Positions 1 through 8,826 of a stretch of DNA of 64,000 bases are shown in pieces (positions within the stretch are counted from its first letter, which is position 1; every line of letters begins with the position of its first letter). Under the pieces are notes generated by a model. It did not search any database. It saw only the letters and a list, made by a program, of their open reading frames with translations, and had not been told where the DNA came from. Source of the DNA: an uncultured Erythrobacter sp. (GTDB lineage: Bacteria; Pseudomonadota; Alphaproteobacteria; Sphingomonadales; Sphingomonadaceae). Where the stretch lies: NCBI RefSeq assembly GCF_947499705.1, contig NZ_CANMPJ010000001.1, positions 717,501 through 781,500 of the forward strand, read 5' to 3'. The translations under genes were made by a program, and so were the position numbers.

Positions 1-44
1 TTTGAGGAATGCGCCGGGCGTCACGGGGCAGTACCTTGCTGCCC

Positions 45-1091
45 ATGAGTGACGTTTCCATCCGCAAACCCGATCTGATCGCCGTCGACGGCACGCCAGC
101 CCCGCTGGTGGATTCGTTCAAGCGGCGGATCACCTATCTGCGGCTCTCGGTGACGGATCGCTGCGATCTGCGTTGTTCTTATTGTATGCCAGAGCGGATG
201 ACCTTCCTCCCCAAGAAGGAAGTGCTGACGCTGGAGGAATTGTTCGAGCTTGCCACGGGTTTCATCGATCGCGGGGTCGACAAAATCCGGATAACCGGAG
301 GTGAGCCGCTCGTCCGGCGGGATATCATCGATCTGTTCGAAGCGCTTGGACGGAGATTGGGACACGGCCTCAGAGAGCTGACACTCACAACCAATGCGAC
401 GCAATTGGCAGATCATGCCGATGCGCTGGCCAAGGCGGGCGTGCGGCGTGTAAACATCTCGCTCGACACGCTGGACCGCGACAAGTTCGCCGAACTGACC
501 CGGCGCGATGCATTGCCGCAGGTTCTCGATGGGATACGGGCGGCGAGTGAGGCGGGGCTTAAGGTGAAACTCAACGCTGTCGCGCTGAAAGATATCAACG
601 AGCACGAACTGCCCGATCTGATCGCCTGGGCACACGGGCAGGGGCACGAGGTCACGCTGATCGAAGTCATGCCGCTGGGCGAGGTCGAAGAGGACCGGCT
701 AGACCACTTCCTGCCGCTCAGCGAGGTTCGCCAGCGGTTGGAGAAGAGCTGGACACTGACAGACAACGACGCGAACACCGGCGGCCCGGCGCGTTACACC
801 GATATTGCCGAAACTGGCGGTCGGCTCGGGATGATCACACCGCTGACCAACAATTTCTGCGCCGGGTGCAATCGCTTGCGGGTGACAGCGACAGGACAAC
901 TCTATCCCTGCCTCGGCGGCAGCGAGCGGGTCGATCTGCGCGGTGCGCTGCGCTCCGACCAACCACAGGTGAACCTCGCCAAAGCGCTGGACGAGGCCAT
1001 GACGATCAAGCCCGAACGCCATCATTTCCGCATGGATGAACGCGGCGCAGAGCCGGCGCAGCCGCGCCATATGTCGATGACAGGCGGCTGA
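45..1091 (+). CDS. moaA: GTP 3',8-cyclase MoaA
   Basis: Radical-SAM enzyme for the first step of molybdenum cofactor synthesis, turning GTP into 3',8-cyclo-GTP in the cytoplasm. The N-terminal Fe-S motif is CDLRCSYC, and the C-terminal cluster cysteines lie in FCAGCNRL and, further on, YPC. The protein ends in Gly-Gly, as MoaA proteins do. At 348 aa it has family length. I chose the ATG at 45; an in-frame ATG at 9 would add 12 non-conserved residues and has no room for a ribosome site. moaD follows after 1 base and moaE after that, so this is a moaA-moaD-moaE unit that may begin upstream of the window. Confidence 0.96.
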   Translation: MSDVSIRKPDLIAVDGTPAPLVDSFKRRITYLRLSVTDRCDLRCSYCMPERMTFLPKKEVLTLEELFELATGFIDRGVDKIRITGGEPLVRRDIIDLFEALGRRLGHGLRELTLTTNATQLADHADALAKAGVRRVNISLDTLDRDKFAELTRRDALPQVLDGIRAASEAGLKVKLNAVALKDINEHELPDLIAWAHGQGHEVTLIEVMPLGEVEEDRLDHFLPLSEVRQRLEKSWTLTDNDANTGGPARYTDIAETGGRLGMITPLTNNFCAGCNRLRVTATGQLYPCLGGSERVDLRGALRSDQPQVNLAKALDEAMTIKPERHHFRMDERGAEPAQPRHMSMTGG

Positions 1092-1092
1092 C

Positions 1093-1335
1093 ATGGCGGT
1101 GACGATCATATTTCTCGGGCCGCTTCGCGATATGGCTGGTGAAGACAGCCGAGAGGTCGCCGCTCCTCTGGATTGGGCTGGATTGCTCGCAGCAGTAGGC
1201 CCGGAAATCGCCGAGCAATTGCAGTCGGATCGGGTCAACATCGCCTGCGGCGGCAAGGTGCTCACGGACAAAAGGGCGCTCGCCGCCAAGGATGGTGACG
1301 AGGTCGCGTTGCTTCCGCCCGTCAGCGGCGGTTGA
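1093..1335 (+). CDS. moaD: molybdopterin synthase sulfur-carrier subunit MoaD
   Basis: Small ubiquitin-fold protein of 80 aa, the sulfur carrier of molybdopterin synthase. It ends in VSGG; the C-terminal Gly-Gly is thiocarboxylated in this family and inserts into MoaE. Its ATG lies one base after the moaA stop, so translation is probably coupled. Typical length for MoaD. Confidence 0.93.
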   Translation: MAVTIIFLGPLRDMAGEDSREVAAPLDWAGLLAAVGPEIAEQLQSDRVNIACGGKVLTDKRALAAKDGDEVALLPPVSGG

Positions 1336-1342
1336 GAACGCG

Positions 1343-1786
1343 GTGCGAGATGTTCGCCTGCTCTCTGAGGCTTTCGACCCTAACCCAGCAATCGACGCGT
1401 TAACCGCGCAGACCCCCGATGCAGGCGGTATCGCCACGTTCGTGGGCAAGGTGCGGAGCGGAGGTGTCGAAGCGCTTGAACTGTCGCATTATGAGCCGCT
1501 TACGCTGCCTTCCATGGAAGAACTGGCTGAGCGCGCTGCAGTGCGGTTTGATCTGATGGGTCTGGTGATGCTTCATCGCACCGGCCAACTGCAGCCCGGC
1601 GAACCGATTGTCTGCGTTTCTGCCGCTGCGCGCCACCGTCGGAGCGCCATCGAGGCAGTCGATTTCTGCATGGACCACCTGAAGAGCGCGGCCTGGTTCT
1701 GGAAACGAGAACTGCGTGACGGTGAGTGGCACTGGATCGAACCGCGCGCCGAAGATCACGGCGATCTGGCGCGCTGGGCGGAATAA
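1343..1786 (+). CDS. moaE: molybdopterin synthase catalytic subunit MoaE
   Basis: Large subunit of molybdopterin synthase, which adds two sulfurs from MoaD to precursor Z. Family signatures seen: GIATFVGKVR near the N terminus, the conserved HYEPL, RHRRSAIEAVDF and the C-terminal HLKSAAWFWKRE, whose lysines match the active-site lysines of the family. No ATG fits; I chose GTG at 1343, 8 bases after the moaD stop, because the family starts a few residues before VRLLSEAFDP. A longer reading from 1292 would overlap moaD and lacks support. 147 aa. Confidence 0.9.
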   Translation: MRDVRLLSEAFDPNPAIDALTAQTPDAGGIATFVGKVRSGGVEALELSHYEPLTLPSMEELAERAAVRFDLMGLVMLHRTGQLQPGEPIVCVSAAARHRRSAIEAVDFCMDHLKSAAWFWKRELRDGEWHWIEPRAEDHGDLARWAE

Positions 1787-1796
1787 TTCGCCAAAT

Positions 1797-1810
1797 TTGA
1801 TCTGGATCAA
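1797..1810. promoter_or_regulatory. FNR-type operator (perfect TTGAT-N4-ATCAA)
   Basis: TTGATCTGGATCAA is a perfect match to the FNR consensus palindrome. Its centre is about 60 bases before the ATG at 1863, which places a class II activated start near 1845 with a good ribosome site (GAAGGAG) after it. The regulator gene 550 bases away has an ETVSR recognition helix, which reads this site in E. coli FNR. Confidence 0.85.
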
Positions 1811-1862
1811 GGTGCGCTCTCGCGCGCTGCGGCAATCCCTTCATCAACGAAGGAGATAGCTG

Positions 1863-2318
1863 ATGAGCAAACAGGTCAACGACATTATCGCCCGCGGTGA
1901 GGCCCGTATCGTGGAGGCACCGGTGGCAAAGGCCACGGCGCCGCGCCATCAGGTCGAAGTCGATCGCAATTTCGAGCTGCCCACCGGCCTCTTTGTCGCG
2001 ACCGCTGGTTGCTATCTCGCTTTTCTGGCGATCACGGGCGCTGCTTTTGCAAACCCAGTCCTCATAATCCCGATGGCGATTTTTGCGCTCTTCATCGTCG
2101 CGGCGTTCGGTGTTCCGGCGATCTGGACCCGGCTCAAGAAGAATGGACTTGAGGCGAACGATACCGATCCGCTGACCATGGGCCAATTCGGCGCCACGGG
2201 AATTATGACCAACACCGGACGCCTTGCTCCGCGCGATGCGACCATTCAGGTCCTGATCCTTCCGGTGCTGATTGTGCTGTGGGGACTGGCTGCGGTTACG
2301 ATTGCCGCGCTGGTCTGA
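1863..2318 (+). CDS. small membrane protein of unknown function, predicted FNR target
   Basis: Family not recognised. 151 aa with a soluble N-terminal part of about 38 residues, then hydrophobic stretches near residues 42-64, 66-90 and 124-150, so a three-segment inner-membrane protein is likely. The hydrophilic middle (residues 92-123) is rich in Asn, Asp and Thr and has no cofactor motif that I can see. It is a single gene: moaE ends 76 bases before it, and the facing regulator gene ends just after it. The ribosome site GAAGGAG is strong. The perfect FNR box upstream suggests expression under low oxygen. A role in microaerobic respiration is only inference from that site. Confidence 0.8.
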   Translation: MSKQVNDIIARGEARIVEAPVAKATAPRHQVEVDRNFELPTGLFVATAGCYLAFLAITGAAFANPVLIIPMAIFALFIVAAFGVPAIWTRLKKNGLEANDTDPLTMGQFGATGIMTNTGRLAPRDATIQVLILPVLIVLWGLAAVTIAALV

Positions 2319-2360
2319 CTAACTGAGATTTGCAGTTGGGGGGAGCAGGCCTCCGGACGA

Positions 2361-3059
2361 TCAGTCCCCGATTCTTCCGGAGATGGCTTGCAATTGCGCG
2401 GGGTCGACCAGTTCGATCCCGCGCTTTCCTTTGCGTCTGATCGCTCCGAGTTCCTCAAGCTCGCCGAGCTTGCGGCTGACCGTCTCGATCGTCAGGCCGA
2501 GCATATTGGCGATTTCGCCGCGTGTCAGCGGCAGCTCGAATTCCTCTGCGAGGTGGCAGGACGAGGTGCTGGCGGCGGCAGCAAAATCGTGCAGCAGCGC
2601 CGCGAGCCGGGCTTCGGCACTGGCATTGGCTGTCAGTTCGAGCAGGCAGCGTGTCGCAAGCAGATCTTCCTGACTGCGGCGCAGCAATGCACGGGCGAGG
2701 GCAGGGTATTCATCAAGCGCGCGCTCGATGTCCCGGCGGCCAAAGGTGCACAGCTTGCTCTCGGTCAGCGCGACCACATCGTGATGGGCGAAAGGCGCAA
2801 ACAGCTCTCCGACAAATCCCGAAGGATGGACGAGCGAGAGGATTTGTTCGTTTCCGTCGGCATCGATCGCCGAGACTTTGAGTGCTCCGGTGACCAGAGT
2901 CGCACAGGCGGCATCTTCATCGCCAGCGGCGAACAACATCTCCCCGCGCTTCAACATGCGAGTCCGGCCCGCAGCCGCCAGCGCGTCGCGCTCCTGCTCT
3001 GACAATACCGAGCAGGCGGCGGTTTCTTTTACCGGACATGTGGCGCAGGCGAGGTTCAT
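2361..3059 (-). CDS. fnrL: FNR/FnrL-type oxygen-responsive transcription regulator
   Basis: Crp/Fnr family protein of 232 aa. The N terminus carries Cys5, Cys8 and Cys16, and Cys104 lies in the sensor domain. This four-cysteine pattern fits the oxygen-labile 4Fe-4S cluster of FNR and FnrL. A cyclic-nucleotide-like beta-roll covers about residues 30-115, and the C-terminal helix-turn-helix contains ETVSR, the triad that reads TTGAT. I chose the ATG at 3059, which overlaps the stop of the upstream lipoprotein gene (ATGA), over a GTG at 3077. It converges on the gene at 1863, which has a perfect FNR box. Whether it is FnrL or a FixK-like relative cannot be settled by eye, but the cysteines favour FnrL. 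Confidence 0.88.
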   Translation of the reverse strand: MNLACATCPVKETAACSVLSEQERDALAAAGRTRMLKRGEMLFAAGDEDAACATLVTGALKVSAIDADGNEQILSLVHPSGFVGELFAPFAHHDVVALTESKLCTFGRRDIERALDEYPALARALLRRSQEDLLATRCLLELTANASAEARLAALLHDFAAAASTSSCHLAEEFELPLTRGEIANMLGLTIETVSRKLGELEELGAIRRKGKRGIELVDPAQLQAISGRIGD

Positions 3060-3568
3060 CGCTCCAATTGCCCCCACAATGCCGCAAGCGCGCGGTCCTG
3101 CTGATCAACAATATCTGCGACCAGCGTCTGCGCAGCCTCAAGATCTCCGGATGTTGAAAACTCCGTCTTCCCTTGGGCCGCAAGCAGATCGATATCGCCA
3201 AGCGCAATCGCAGTGTCGCTACGCTTCGAGGTCAGGTCCGCTAGAGCGACCAAAGCCCGCGCCCGGGCGTCACTTTCTGCGCTTGTACCACGTGCGCCCG
3301 AAACCAGGCGACCGGCTGATGACTGCGCCGAGAGAAACGCCTTATGCGATTCGGAAGCTTGCTCAACTAATTGCGCGATGTCCTGCGCAGAAGCCGGAGC
3401 GCGAGTCGGCGGTGCTTCGTCATTCGCCTGCGTAGGAGTGAATTGCCCAACGGCCCGTTCAGTATCGCGGATCGCGAGCGAAGGGTATTGATCGCTGCTA
3501 CCCGCGCAGCCCGAAAGCAGCGCAAAAGCGAGCGCCACTGCGGAAAATTGATGGAATTTGTGTCTCAT
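3056..3568 (-). CDS. putative lipoprotein, coiled-coil-like
   Basis: 170 aa, not assigned to a family. The start at 3568 gives a signal peptide ending in the lipobox LLSGC. The mature part is hydrophilic, Ala/Ser/Asp/Gln-rich and probably helical (for example ASAQDIAQLVEQASESHKAF), with no enzyme motif. The stop codon overlaps the start of the FNR-type gene, so the two are probably co-transcribed and translationally coupled. An in-frame ATG at 3589 would add seven charged residues before the signal and is less likely. Confidence 0.72.
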   Translation of the reverse strand: MRHKFHQFSAVALAFALLSGCAGSSDQYPSLAIRDTERAVGQFTPTQANDEAPPTRAPASAQDIAQLVEQASESHKAFLSAQSSAGRLVSGARGTSAESDARARALVALADLTSKRSDTAIALGDIDLLAAQGKTEFSTSGDLEAAQTLVADIVDQQDRALAALWGQLER

Positions 3569-3787
3569 GATCCGAAATTCATCTAACATGACGCGCTGGT
3601 CCGGCAAAGGCACCATGCAAGGCGTCATATATCAATTTGTCGCCATCTTCCCGTTGACTTGGCAGACCCATTCCCTTAACGGCACCCATCTTTCCGGCGC
3701 TGCATATTGGCGGCGCCGCATTGCTGTTCGGCAGGTGTGGGATTATCTCATGCATTCGAACACAGCCAAGATTGAGAGTATAAAGCC

Positions 3788-4318
3788 ATGTTCGCTGTAG
3801 TGCGCACGGGCGGCAAGCAATATCGGGTTGCCGCCGGAGACAAGATTGCCGTTGAGAAACTCGCTGGTGAAGCGGGCGATACCGTCACCCTGGGTGATGT
3901 CCTTTTGGCTGGCGAGGGCGACAGTGTCGCCGACGCTTCCAAGGTCACCGTTTCGGCTGAGATTATCGCTCAGGCGAAGAGTGAGAAGGTTGTCGTTTTC
4001 AAGAAGCGTCGCCGTCACAACTATCGCCGCAAGGCCGGTCACCGTCAGCAGATGACGCTGCTGCGCATCACCGATGTTGGCACCGGCGCTGCCAAGAAAG
4101 CTCCGGCCAAGAAGGCAGCTGCTCCGAAGAAGGACGACGCCGCAGAGGCCAAGGCTGCACCGGCCAAGAAGCCTGCAGCGAAAAAGGCTCCTGCCAAGAA
4201 GGCGACCGAATCCAAAGCAGCTCCCAAGGCTGCTGCCGCAAAAAAGGCTCCGGCTAAGAAGCCCGCAGCCAAGAAAGCTCCGGCCAAGAAGCCGGCAGCC
4301 AAAGACGAAACCAAGTAA
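3788..4318 (+). CDS. rplU: 50S ribosomal protein L21 with long Ala/Lys/Pro tail
   Basis: Ribosomal protein that binds 23S rRNA. The first ~100 residues are standard L21 ([14 protein letters not shown] start; [15 protein letters not shown] near residues 75-90). The remaining ~75 residues form a low-complexity tail of [14 protein letters not shown] units, resembling histone H1 or bacterial nucleoid-binding tails; usual L21 is near 103 aa. rpmA follows after 14 bases, the standard bacterial pair. A 220-base leader separates it from the divergent lipoprotein gene and includes a GGCGC/GCGCC hairpin near 3700. Confidence 0.96.
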   Translation: MFAVVRTGGKQYRVAAGDKIAVEKLAGEAGDTVTLGDVLLAGEGDSVADASKVTVSAEIIAQAKSEKVVVFKKRRRHNYRRKAGHRQQMTLLRITDVGTGAAKKAPAKKAAAPKKDDAAEAKAAPAKKPAAKKAPAKKATESKAAPKAAAAKKAPAKKPAAKKAPAKKPAAKDETK

Positions 4319-4332
4319 GAGGCAACTGAACC

Positions 4333-4602
4333 ATGGCACATAAAAAAGCAGGCGGTTCATCGCGTAACGGTCGCGACTCAGCAGGTCGCCGCCTTGGTGT
4401 GAAGAAGTTCGGCGGTCAGGACGTGATCGGCGGCAATATTCTCGTGCGACAGCGTGGCACCAAATTCTACCCAGGCACCAATGTTGGCATGGGCAAGGAC
4501 CACACCTTGTTCGCGCTCGGCAATGGCGTGGTGCGATTCCACAAAGGCAAGCTTGGCCGCAAATTCGTGTCAGTAGACATTATGGCGGAAGCAGCCGAAT
4601 AA
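4333..4602 (+). CDS. rpmA: 50S ribosomal protein L27
   Basis: 89 aa, standard length. It begins [16 protein letters not shown] and holds the conserved [18 protein letters not shown] and HTLFAL motifs of L27, which reaches toward the peptidyl-transferase centre. Second gene of the rplU-rpmA pair. A terminator follows. Confidence 0.98.
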   Translation: MAHKKAGGSSRNGRDSAGRRLGVKKFGGQDVIGGNILVRQRGTKFYPGTNVGMGKDHTLFALGNGVVRFHKGKLGRKFVSVDIMAEAAE

Positions 4603-4618
4603 CCGGACGGTTCAAAAA

Positions 4619-4716
4619 GGATCGTCCATCAGGACGGTCCTAGCCGGAAATAACCGGCACTCGAGAGGGAGATAGGGCTTTCCTGGTAACAGGGGGCCAG
4701 TCTCCCTTTTTCGTTT
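4619..4716 (+). terminator. hairpins and intrinsic terminator after rpmA
   Basis: Two structures follow rpmA. A 9-bp stem (4619-4627 with 4632-4640, loop ATCA) comes first. Then GAGGGAGA (4665-4672) pairs with TCTCCCTT (4701-4708) and runs into TTTTTCGTTTT. The second fits a Rho-independent terminator for rplU-rpmA, although its loop of 28 bases is long. Confidence 0.7.
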
Positions 4717-4818
4717 TCCCTCTCCGATTGTCGAATTCAGGTTCGTCAATTGAATTCGTCACATACGGGCTCTATCGAACCCGTGTGGGGCGGAGCACTT
4801 CGATGAGGAGAGGCAACG

Positions 4819-5364
4819 ATGTTCCATCGCAGCATAAGATTGCTCTTGCGGCCGATCTGGCCCGAGGATTGGCAGGGCATATTCGGCGGCATCGCCGATG
4901 AAGGCGTGGTGCGGAATCTTGCCCGCGCCCCCTGGCCTTACAACGAAGAAGACGCTCGCGCCTTCGCAGCGCGCGCTATCGCTCCAACGGAGCCGCGCTT
5001 CCTGATCACAAGAGCGGCAGATGGCGTCGTCGTTGGCTGCATTGGGCTCGACATCGATGATGAAGAGTACGCCGATGCGATCGAGCTAGGATACTGGATC
5101 GCTCGTCCGTTTTGGGGTCAGGGCTTTGCGACCGAGGCCGGGCATGCGGTTCTCGAAATCGCACAATCGCTGGGCCACCAACGCGTCGTCGCGTCGCATT
5201 TCCTCGACAATCCTGCCTCGGGCAAGGTGCTGCGCAAGCTTGGTTTTGAGCCGACCGGCAGAATTGTGTCGCGGCACAGCTGCGGGCGCGGCGAAGAGGC
5301 ACCGACCGCTGAATATGAGCGCACTTTGGAAAGCGATATGTTGACCGAAAGGCGCGCGGCCTAA
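4819..5364 (+). CDS. GNAT-family N-acetyltransferase (RimJ/RimL-like)
   Basis: 181 aa, acetyl-CoA-dependent acetyltransferase of the type that modifies protein N termini or small amines. Seen: RSIRLLLRPIWPEDW at the N terminus, IELGYWIARPFWGQGFATEA (the acetyl-CoA pyrophosphate-binding region, with G-Q-G-F/A-T), and VVASHFLDNPASGKVLRKLGFEP, the C-terminal family motif. The ATG at 4819 has a GAGGAGAGG ribosome site. A small ACGGG/CCCGT hairpin (4765-4784) lies in its leader. The substrate cannot be told. Confidence 0.88.
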   Translation: MFHRSIRLLLRPIWPEDWQGIFGGIADEGVVRNLARAPWPYNEEDARAFAARAIAPTEPRFLITRAADGVVVGCIGLDIDDEEYADAIELGYWIARPFWGQGFATEAGHAVLEIAQSLGHQRVVASHFLDNPASGKVLRKLGFEPTGRIVSRHSCGRGEEAPTAEYERTLESDMLTERRAA

Positions 5365-5447
5365 AGCGCAACGAGCATCGGAATAGAGCAACAGTCGGGG
5401 AGGGGCGTCTTGCTCCTCTCCGCAACTTTGCCTAATCGAATGCGGAT

Positions 5448-6044
5448 ATGAGTGATCGCAAGAGGTTAAGTCCCGAAGAATCGCGTGCAGTCGCTTTGCA
5501 AGCGGCGCGTGCGTTGCTGATCGAAACAGGCCCGCAATCGGTTACGCTGAAAGCAGTTGCTGGGCGGATCGGTCGTACGCATGCCAATCTGCTGCACCAT
5601 TTCGGCTCGGCTTCCGGCTTGCAGAAGGCGTTGGCGGAGCACCTTGCCAAGACCGTGTGCGAGACGATCATCGAAGCGGTGCACGCGAGCCGCGCTGGGC
5701 TGGGGTCGGCGCGTGAAGTGGTCGATCTGGCTTTCGATGCTTTTGATCGCGAGGGGGCAGGCGCGCTAACGAGCTGGATGCTGCTCACCGGAAATGAGGA
5801 TGCGCTCGCGCCGATCATCGCGACAATCCATGAGTTGGTCGATGAGATCGCCCCCGAAGAGGCCGATCATTGCGATGACGAAATGCGCGTCCATCGCGAC
5901 ACTTTGAACCTGGTGCTGCTGGCATTGGGTGATGCCTTGATCGGCGGAGCCCTGGCGAAGTCGCTTGGACTTCCGCGCGATGCAGCTCGCGAGAGGGCGG
6001 AAAAAATGCTCGAAGCCTCGATGGAGGAATTCCAGCAGGGTTAG
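5448..6044 (+). CDS. TetR-family transcriptional regulator
   Basis: 198 aa. The N-terminal helix-turn-helix spans about residues 10-55 (ESRAVALQAARALLIETG, then GRIGRTHANLLHHFGSASGL, which matches the TetR recognition helix with its H-F-G end). The C-terminal ligand domain is helical and not diagnostic. It follows the GNAT gene by 84 bases and its end nearly touches the convergent ygfZ. No clear ribosome site before the ATG. Target and ligand unknown; the GNAT gene is a natural candidate. Confidence 0.85.
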   Translation: MSDRKRLSPEESRAVALQAARALLIETGPQSVTLKAVAGRIGRTHANLLHHFGSASGLQKALAEHLAKTVCETIIEAVHASRAGLGSAREVVDLAFDAFDREGAGALTSWMLLTGNEDALAPIIATIHELVDEIAPEEADHCDDEMRVHRDTLNLVLLALGDALIGGALAKSLGLPRDAARERAEKMLEASMEEFQQG

Positions 6045-6045
6045 G

Positions 6046-6831
6046 TCAATCCGCGATCCCGGCGCGCTGCCATTCGGGCAGGGTGGCTGGATCGAGATCG
6101 GCGACGCGCAAGTGATCTACTGCAAACCCCAATTCGGGGTATGCGACCTTCTGGCGCTTGTCTTGCGAGGCCTCCAGCGGGACCACGACCAGCCGCCGAT
6201 TGACCTTTTGCCGCCAGTTCATCCGCGCGGTGTTTTCCTGTCCGATGTAGCAGCCCTTTTCGAAGCTCACGCCATTGAGTTCGACCGCATTGGTTTCGAG
6301 CCAAAGGATATCGCCCAATTCGGCTCGGCCTTCAGGAATTCCCAGTGAAAGGCGGTGAGCGAGATAGGCATCATCGGCGTAAACCACGTCGTCCGTTGCC
6401 TCAACGATCAATCGATAGCCTAAGTCTCGCAATCTCGGATCTGCTGCGAAAAGCGTGTGTTGGTCTGTAGCGGCTCCACTCGGCGATGAATCGATCAGGC
6501 CGCTCTGGTGTTGAGGGAGTTCCCACCGAACCTGAACTCTTGGATCGACAACAATTTCGATCTTCCGGCGCAAACGATACAGCGATAGCCGCTTGGCCAA
6601 ATCGTCGGCAGTGTCTGCCTCGCAATCGAGCAGCAGAGCGCCATCACCACCATCCCAGACGAAGAAGTCGAACATTGCCTTACCCTGCGCCGACAAGAGC
6701 GCAGCGTAGACCGGCAGATTGCATGATACATCGTTGGTCACGAGGCCTTGCAGGAATTCGCGCACATTCTCAGCCTCCTCGAGCGGAGCGAGGCGAACGA
6801 TTGCACGATTTTTCAGACGTGTGGCGGTCAC
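6046..6831 (-). CDS. ygfZ: folate-binding Fe-S cluster maintenance protein YgfZ
   Basis: 261 aa, GcvT-like fold. The YgfZ signature KGCYIGQENTARM, with the reactive cysteine, is at about residues 195-207, followed by RRLVVVPLE. YgfZ uses tetrahydrofolate to help maintain some Fe-S enzymes, including radical-SAM proteins such as MiaB. It lies 5 bases after the ATP-grasp gene and is probably co-transcribed with it. Confidence 0.92.
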   Translation of the reverse strand: MTATRLKNRAIVRLAPLEEAENVREFLQGLVTNDVSCNLPVYAALLSAQGKAMFDFFVWDGGDGALLLDCEADTADDLAKRLSLYRLRRKIEIVVDPRVQVRWELPQHQSGLIDSSPSGAATDQHTLFAADPRLRDLGYRLIVEATDDVVYADDAYLAHRLSLGIPEGRAELGDILWLETNAVELNGVSFEKGCYIGQENTARMNWRQKVNRRLVVVPLEASQDKRQKVAYPELGFAVDHLRVADLDPATLPEWQRAGIAD

Positions 6832-6836
6832 TTCGA

Positions 6837-7721
6837 TTACACTCTCTCAGCTATGGCGCGCGCCAGACGTTCGCCCAGCTCCGGCCCTTGTTCGGGATAG
6901 AGATAGGGCTCGATCATCTCGGCTTCCATAACCAGCAGCGTTCCGTCCGTATCGCGCAGCATGTCGATCCGGGCATAGAGCGGCGTTTCGAATGGAATGC
7001 TGGCCAGGATTGTCGACGCAGCGGCGGCTTCCTCTGGTGAGGGCTGATGCACGCTCTCGCGCCCGCCATAGAGCGATTGGATGCGGTAATCACCGTCGGC
7101 TGGCCGCTTAAGCAATGCATGCGACAGTTCGCCCCCGATGAAAATGAAGGACAGCTCGCCTTCCTCAGCAATCGCGGGGAGAAAAGGTTGCAGCATCGCG
7201 GGATGGCCGAATGTCCAATCGCGATCGGGCAGTGAACCGCGCGACAGCAATTCTTGTCCCAAAGCCCCCGCTCCGACCTGACGCTTCACGACGATACGAT
7301 CGCAATCGAACGTCTCCATTGCCTCTAACGCGCCCTTGGCGGTCACTTCCTCACGCCACAAGGTCGGGATTGTTTGAGCGCCGGCTTCGGCAAGATCGCG
7401 CAGATAGGTCTTGGTCGCGTTCCAGCGGACGATTTCGGGACAATTGCAGACGGCGATGCCGCGCTCCGCCAGCGCATCAAGCTTAGTCAAAAAGGCGTCG
7501 TGCTTATCCTGATAGTTCCACGCCGTGCCGAGCATCACCAGATCGACACCATCGAACGCCGCCAGTTCCGCTTCCCAGTCGATGATACGTAAATCCAGAT
7601 CAGCGGCGACGAAGGCTGGCTCGATCGCGCGGATCATCAGGTCGTGTTCAAACGCGTCGCCGCGTCGCTCGCCAGCGCCAGGAAGGGTGGTCTCGCAGGC
7701 CAGAAATCCGATGGTGGTCAT
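6837..7721 (-). CDS. ATP-grasp domain protein (glutathione synthetase/RimK-like)
   Basis: 294 aa from the ATG at 7721; the open frame runs further upstream but into the pyrC start. The ATP-grasp fold is suggested by [16 protein letters not shown] (nucleotide-binding lysine and glycine loop), [22 protein letters not shown] and the C-terminal metal-binding set [25 protein letters not shown]. Such enzymes join a carboxylate to an amine using ATP. The substrate is unknown, and this group is usually left as hypothetical. Divergent from pyrC with 67 bases between them, and followed by ygfZ. Confidence 0.82.
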   Translation of the reverse strand: MTTIGFLACETTLPGAGERRGDAFEHDLMIRAIEPAFVAADLDLRIIDWEAELAAFDGVDLVMLGTAWNYQDKHDAFLTKLDALAERGIAVCNCPEIVRWNATKTYLRDLAEAGAQTIPTLWREEVTAKGALEAMETFDCDRIVVKRQVGAGALGQELLSRGSLPDRDWTFGHPAMLQPFLPAIAEEGELSFIFIGGELSHALLKRPADGDYRIQSLYGGRESVHQPSPEEAAAASTILASIPFETPLYARIDMLRDTDGTLLVMEAEMIEPYLYPEQGPELGERLARAIAERV

Positions 7722-7788
7722 GGCCCAATCCCCTAGTCGGCTGCGCGCGCACTGGAAAGTGAAACCGCACCTGCCTATGGCTCGCGCC

Positions 7789-8826
7789 ATGACCGACAGA
7801 CTGACGATCCGCCGCCCCGATGATTGGCACCTGCATTTCCGCGATGGCGACATCATGCGCGGCGTGGTGCCTTACACCGCGCGCCAGTTTGCCCGGGCGA
7901 TCGTGATGCCGAACCTATCGCCGCCGGTTACGACGGCGGCTCTGGCGGCGGCATATCGTGAGCGGATATTGGCTGCCGTACCCGAGGGCACGAATTTCAC
8001 GCCGCTGATGACCTGCTATCTCACCGACACAACCGACGCAGATGATCTTGCGCGCGGCCACGCGGAGGGCGTGTTCACTGCGGCCAAGCTCTATCCCGCA
8101 AATGCGACCACCAACTCCGCCGATGGTGTGAGCGATGTGGAGAAAATCTATCCGGTCCTTGAGCGCATGGAGGCCGAAGGAATCGTGCTGTGCGTGCACG
8201 GCGAGGTCACCGATGCCGATATCGACGTCTTCGACCGCGAAGCGGAGTTTATCGAGCGGCACCTGCAAGCCATCGTCCAGAGATTCCCGAGGCTGAAAGT
8301 GGTGTTCGAACACATCACCACACTGGATGCGGTTGCCTTCGTCCAGAGCGCGGGGGAAAACGTCGCGGCGACAATCACGCCGCAGCATCTGCACATCAAC
8401 CGCAACGCGATGCTGGTGGGCGGAATTCAGCCGCACAATTACTGCCTGCCGGTCGCCAAGCGCGAGACCCATCGCTTAGCGTTGCGCAAAGCCGCCACAT
8501 CAGGCTCGCCCAAATTCTTCCTCGGCACCGACAGCGCACCGCATCTGCGCAGTGCCAAGGAAACTTCGTGCGGCTGTGCAGGTATCTTCAACGCGCCGAA
8601 TGCGCTCGAAAGCTATCTGACTGTGTTCGATCAGGAAGGTACGCTGGAGCATTTCGAAGGCTTCGCCTCCCTACACGGGCCGGCTTTTTACGGACTGCCC
8701 GTTAATGAAGATCAGGTGACGCTGGAGCGGGTTGAGATCGCCGTGCCCGAAACGCTTGAGTTGGTGGGTGAGGAAATCGTGCCCTGGCATGGAGGCAAGA
8801 CGCTGAGTTGGCTCTTCGTCGGCTAA
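7789..8826 (+). CDS. pyrC: dihydroorotase PyrC (class II)
   Basis: 345 aa; interconverts N-carbamoyl-aspartate and dihydroorotate in pyrimidine synthesis. Zinc ligands and catalytic residues are visible: HLHFRD near residue 15, the carbamylated lysine in [14 protein letters not shown], His in LCVHGE and FEHITT, and Asp in GTDSAPH. The start at 7789 gives the usual [17 protein letters not shown]; an ATG at 7777 would add four residues. The last codons overlap the convergent rarD. Confidence 0.96.
   Translation: MTDRLTIRRPDDWHLHFRDGDIMRGVVPYTARQFARAIVMPNLSPPVTTAALAAAYRERILAAVPEGTNFTPLMTCYLTDTTDADDLARGHAEGVFTAAKLYPANATTNSADGVSDVEKIYPVLERMEAEGIVLCVHGEVTDADIDVFDREAEFIERHLQAIVQRFPRLKVVFEHITTLDAVAFVQSAGENVAATITPQHLHINRNAMLVGGIQPHNYCLPVAKRETHRLALRKAATSGSPKFFLGTDSAPHLRSAKETSCGCAGIFNAPNALESYLTVFDQEGTLEHFEGFASLHGPAFYGLPVNEDQVTLERVEIAVPETLELVGEEIVPWHGGKTLSWLFVG

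Noticed and set aside
4045..4343. Minus-strand and frame-shifted frames across the end of rplU.
   Set aside because: Shadows of the AK-rich tail, which has no stop codons in several frames.
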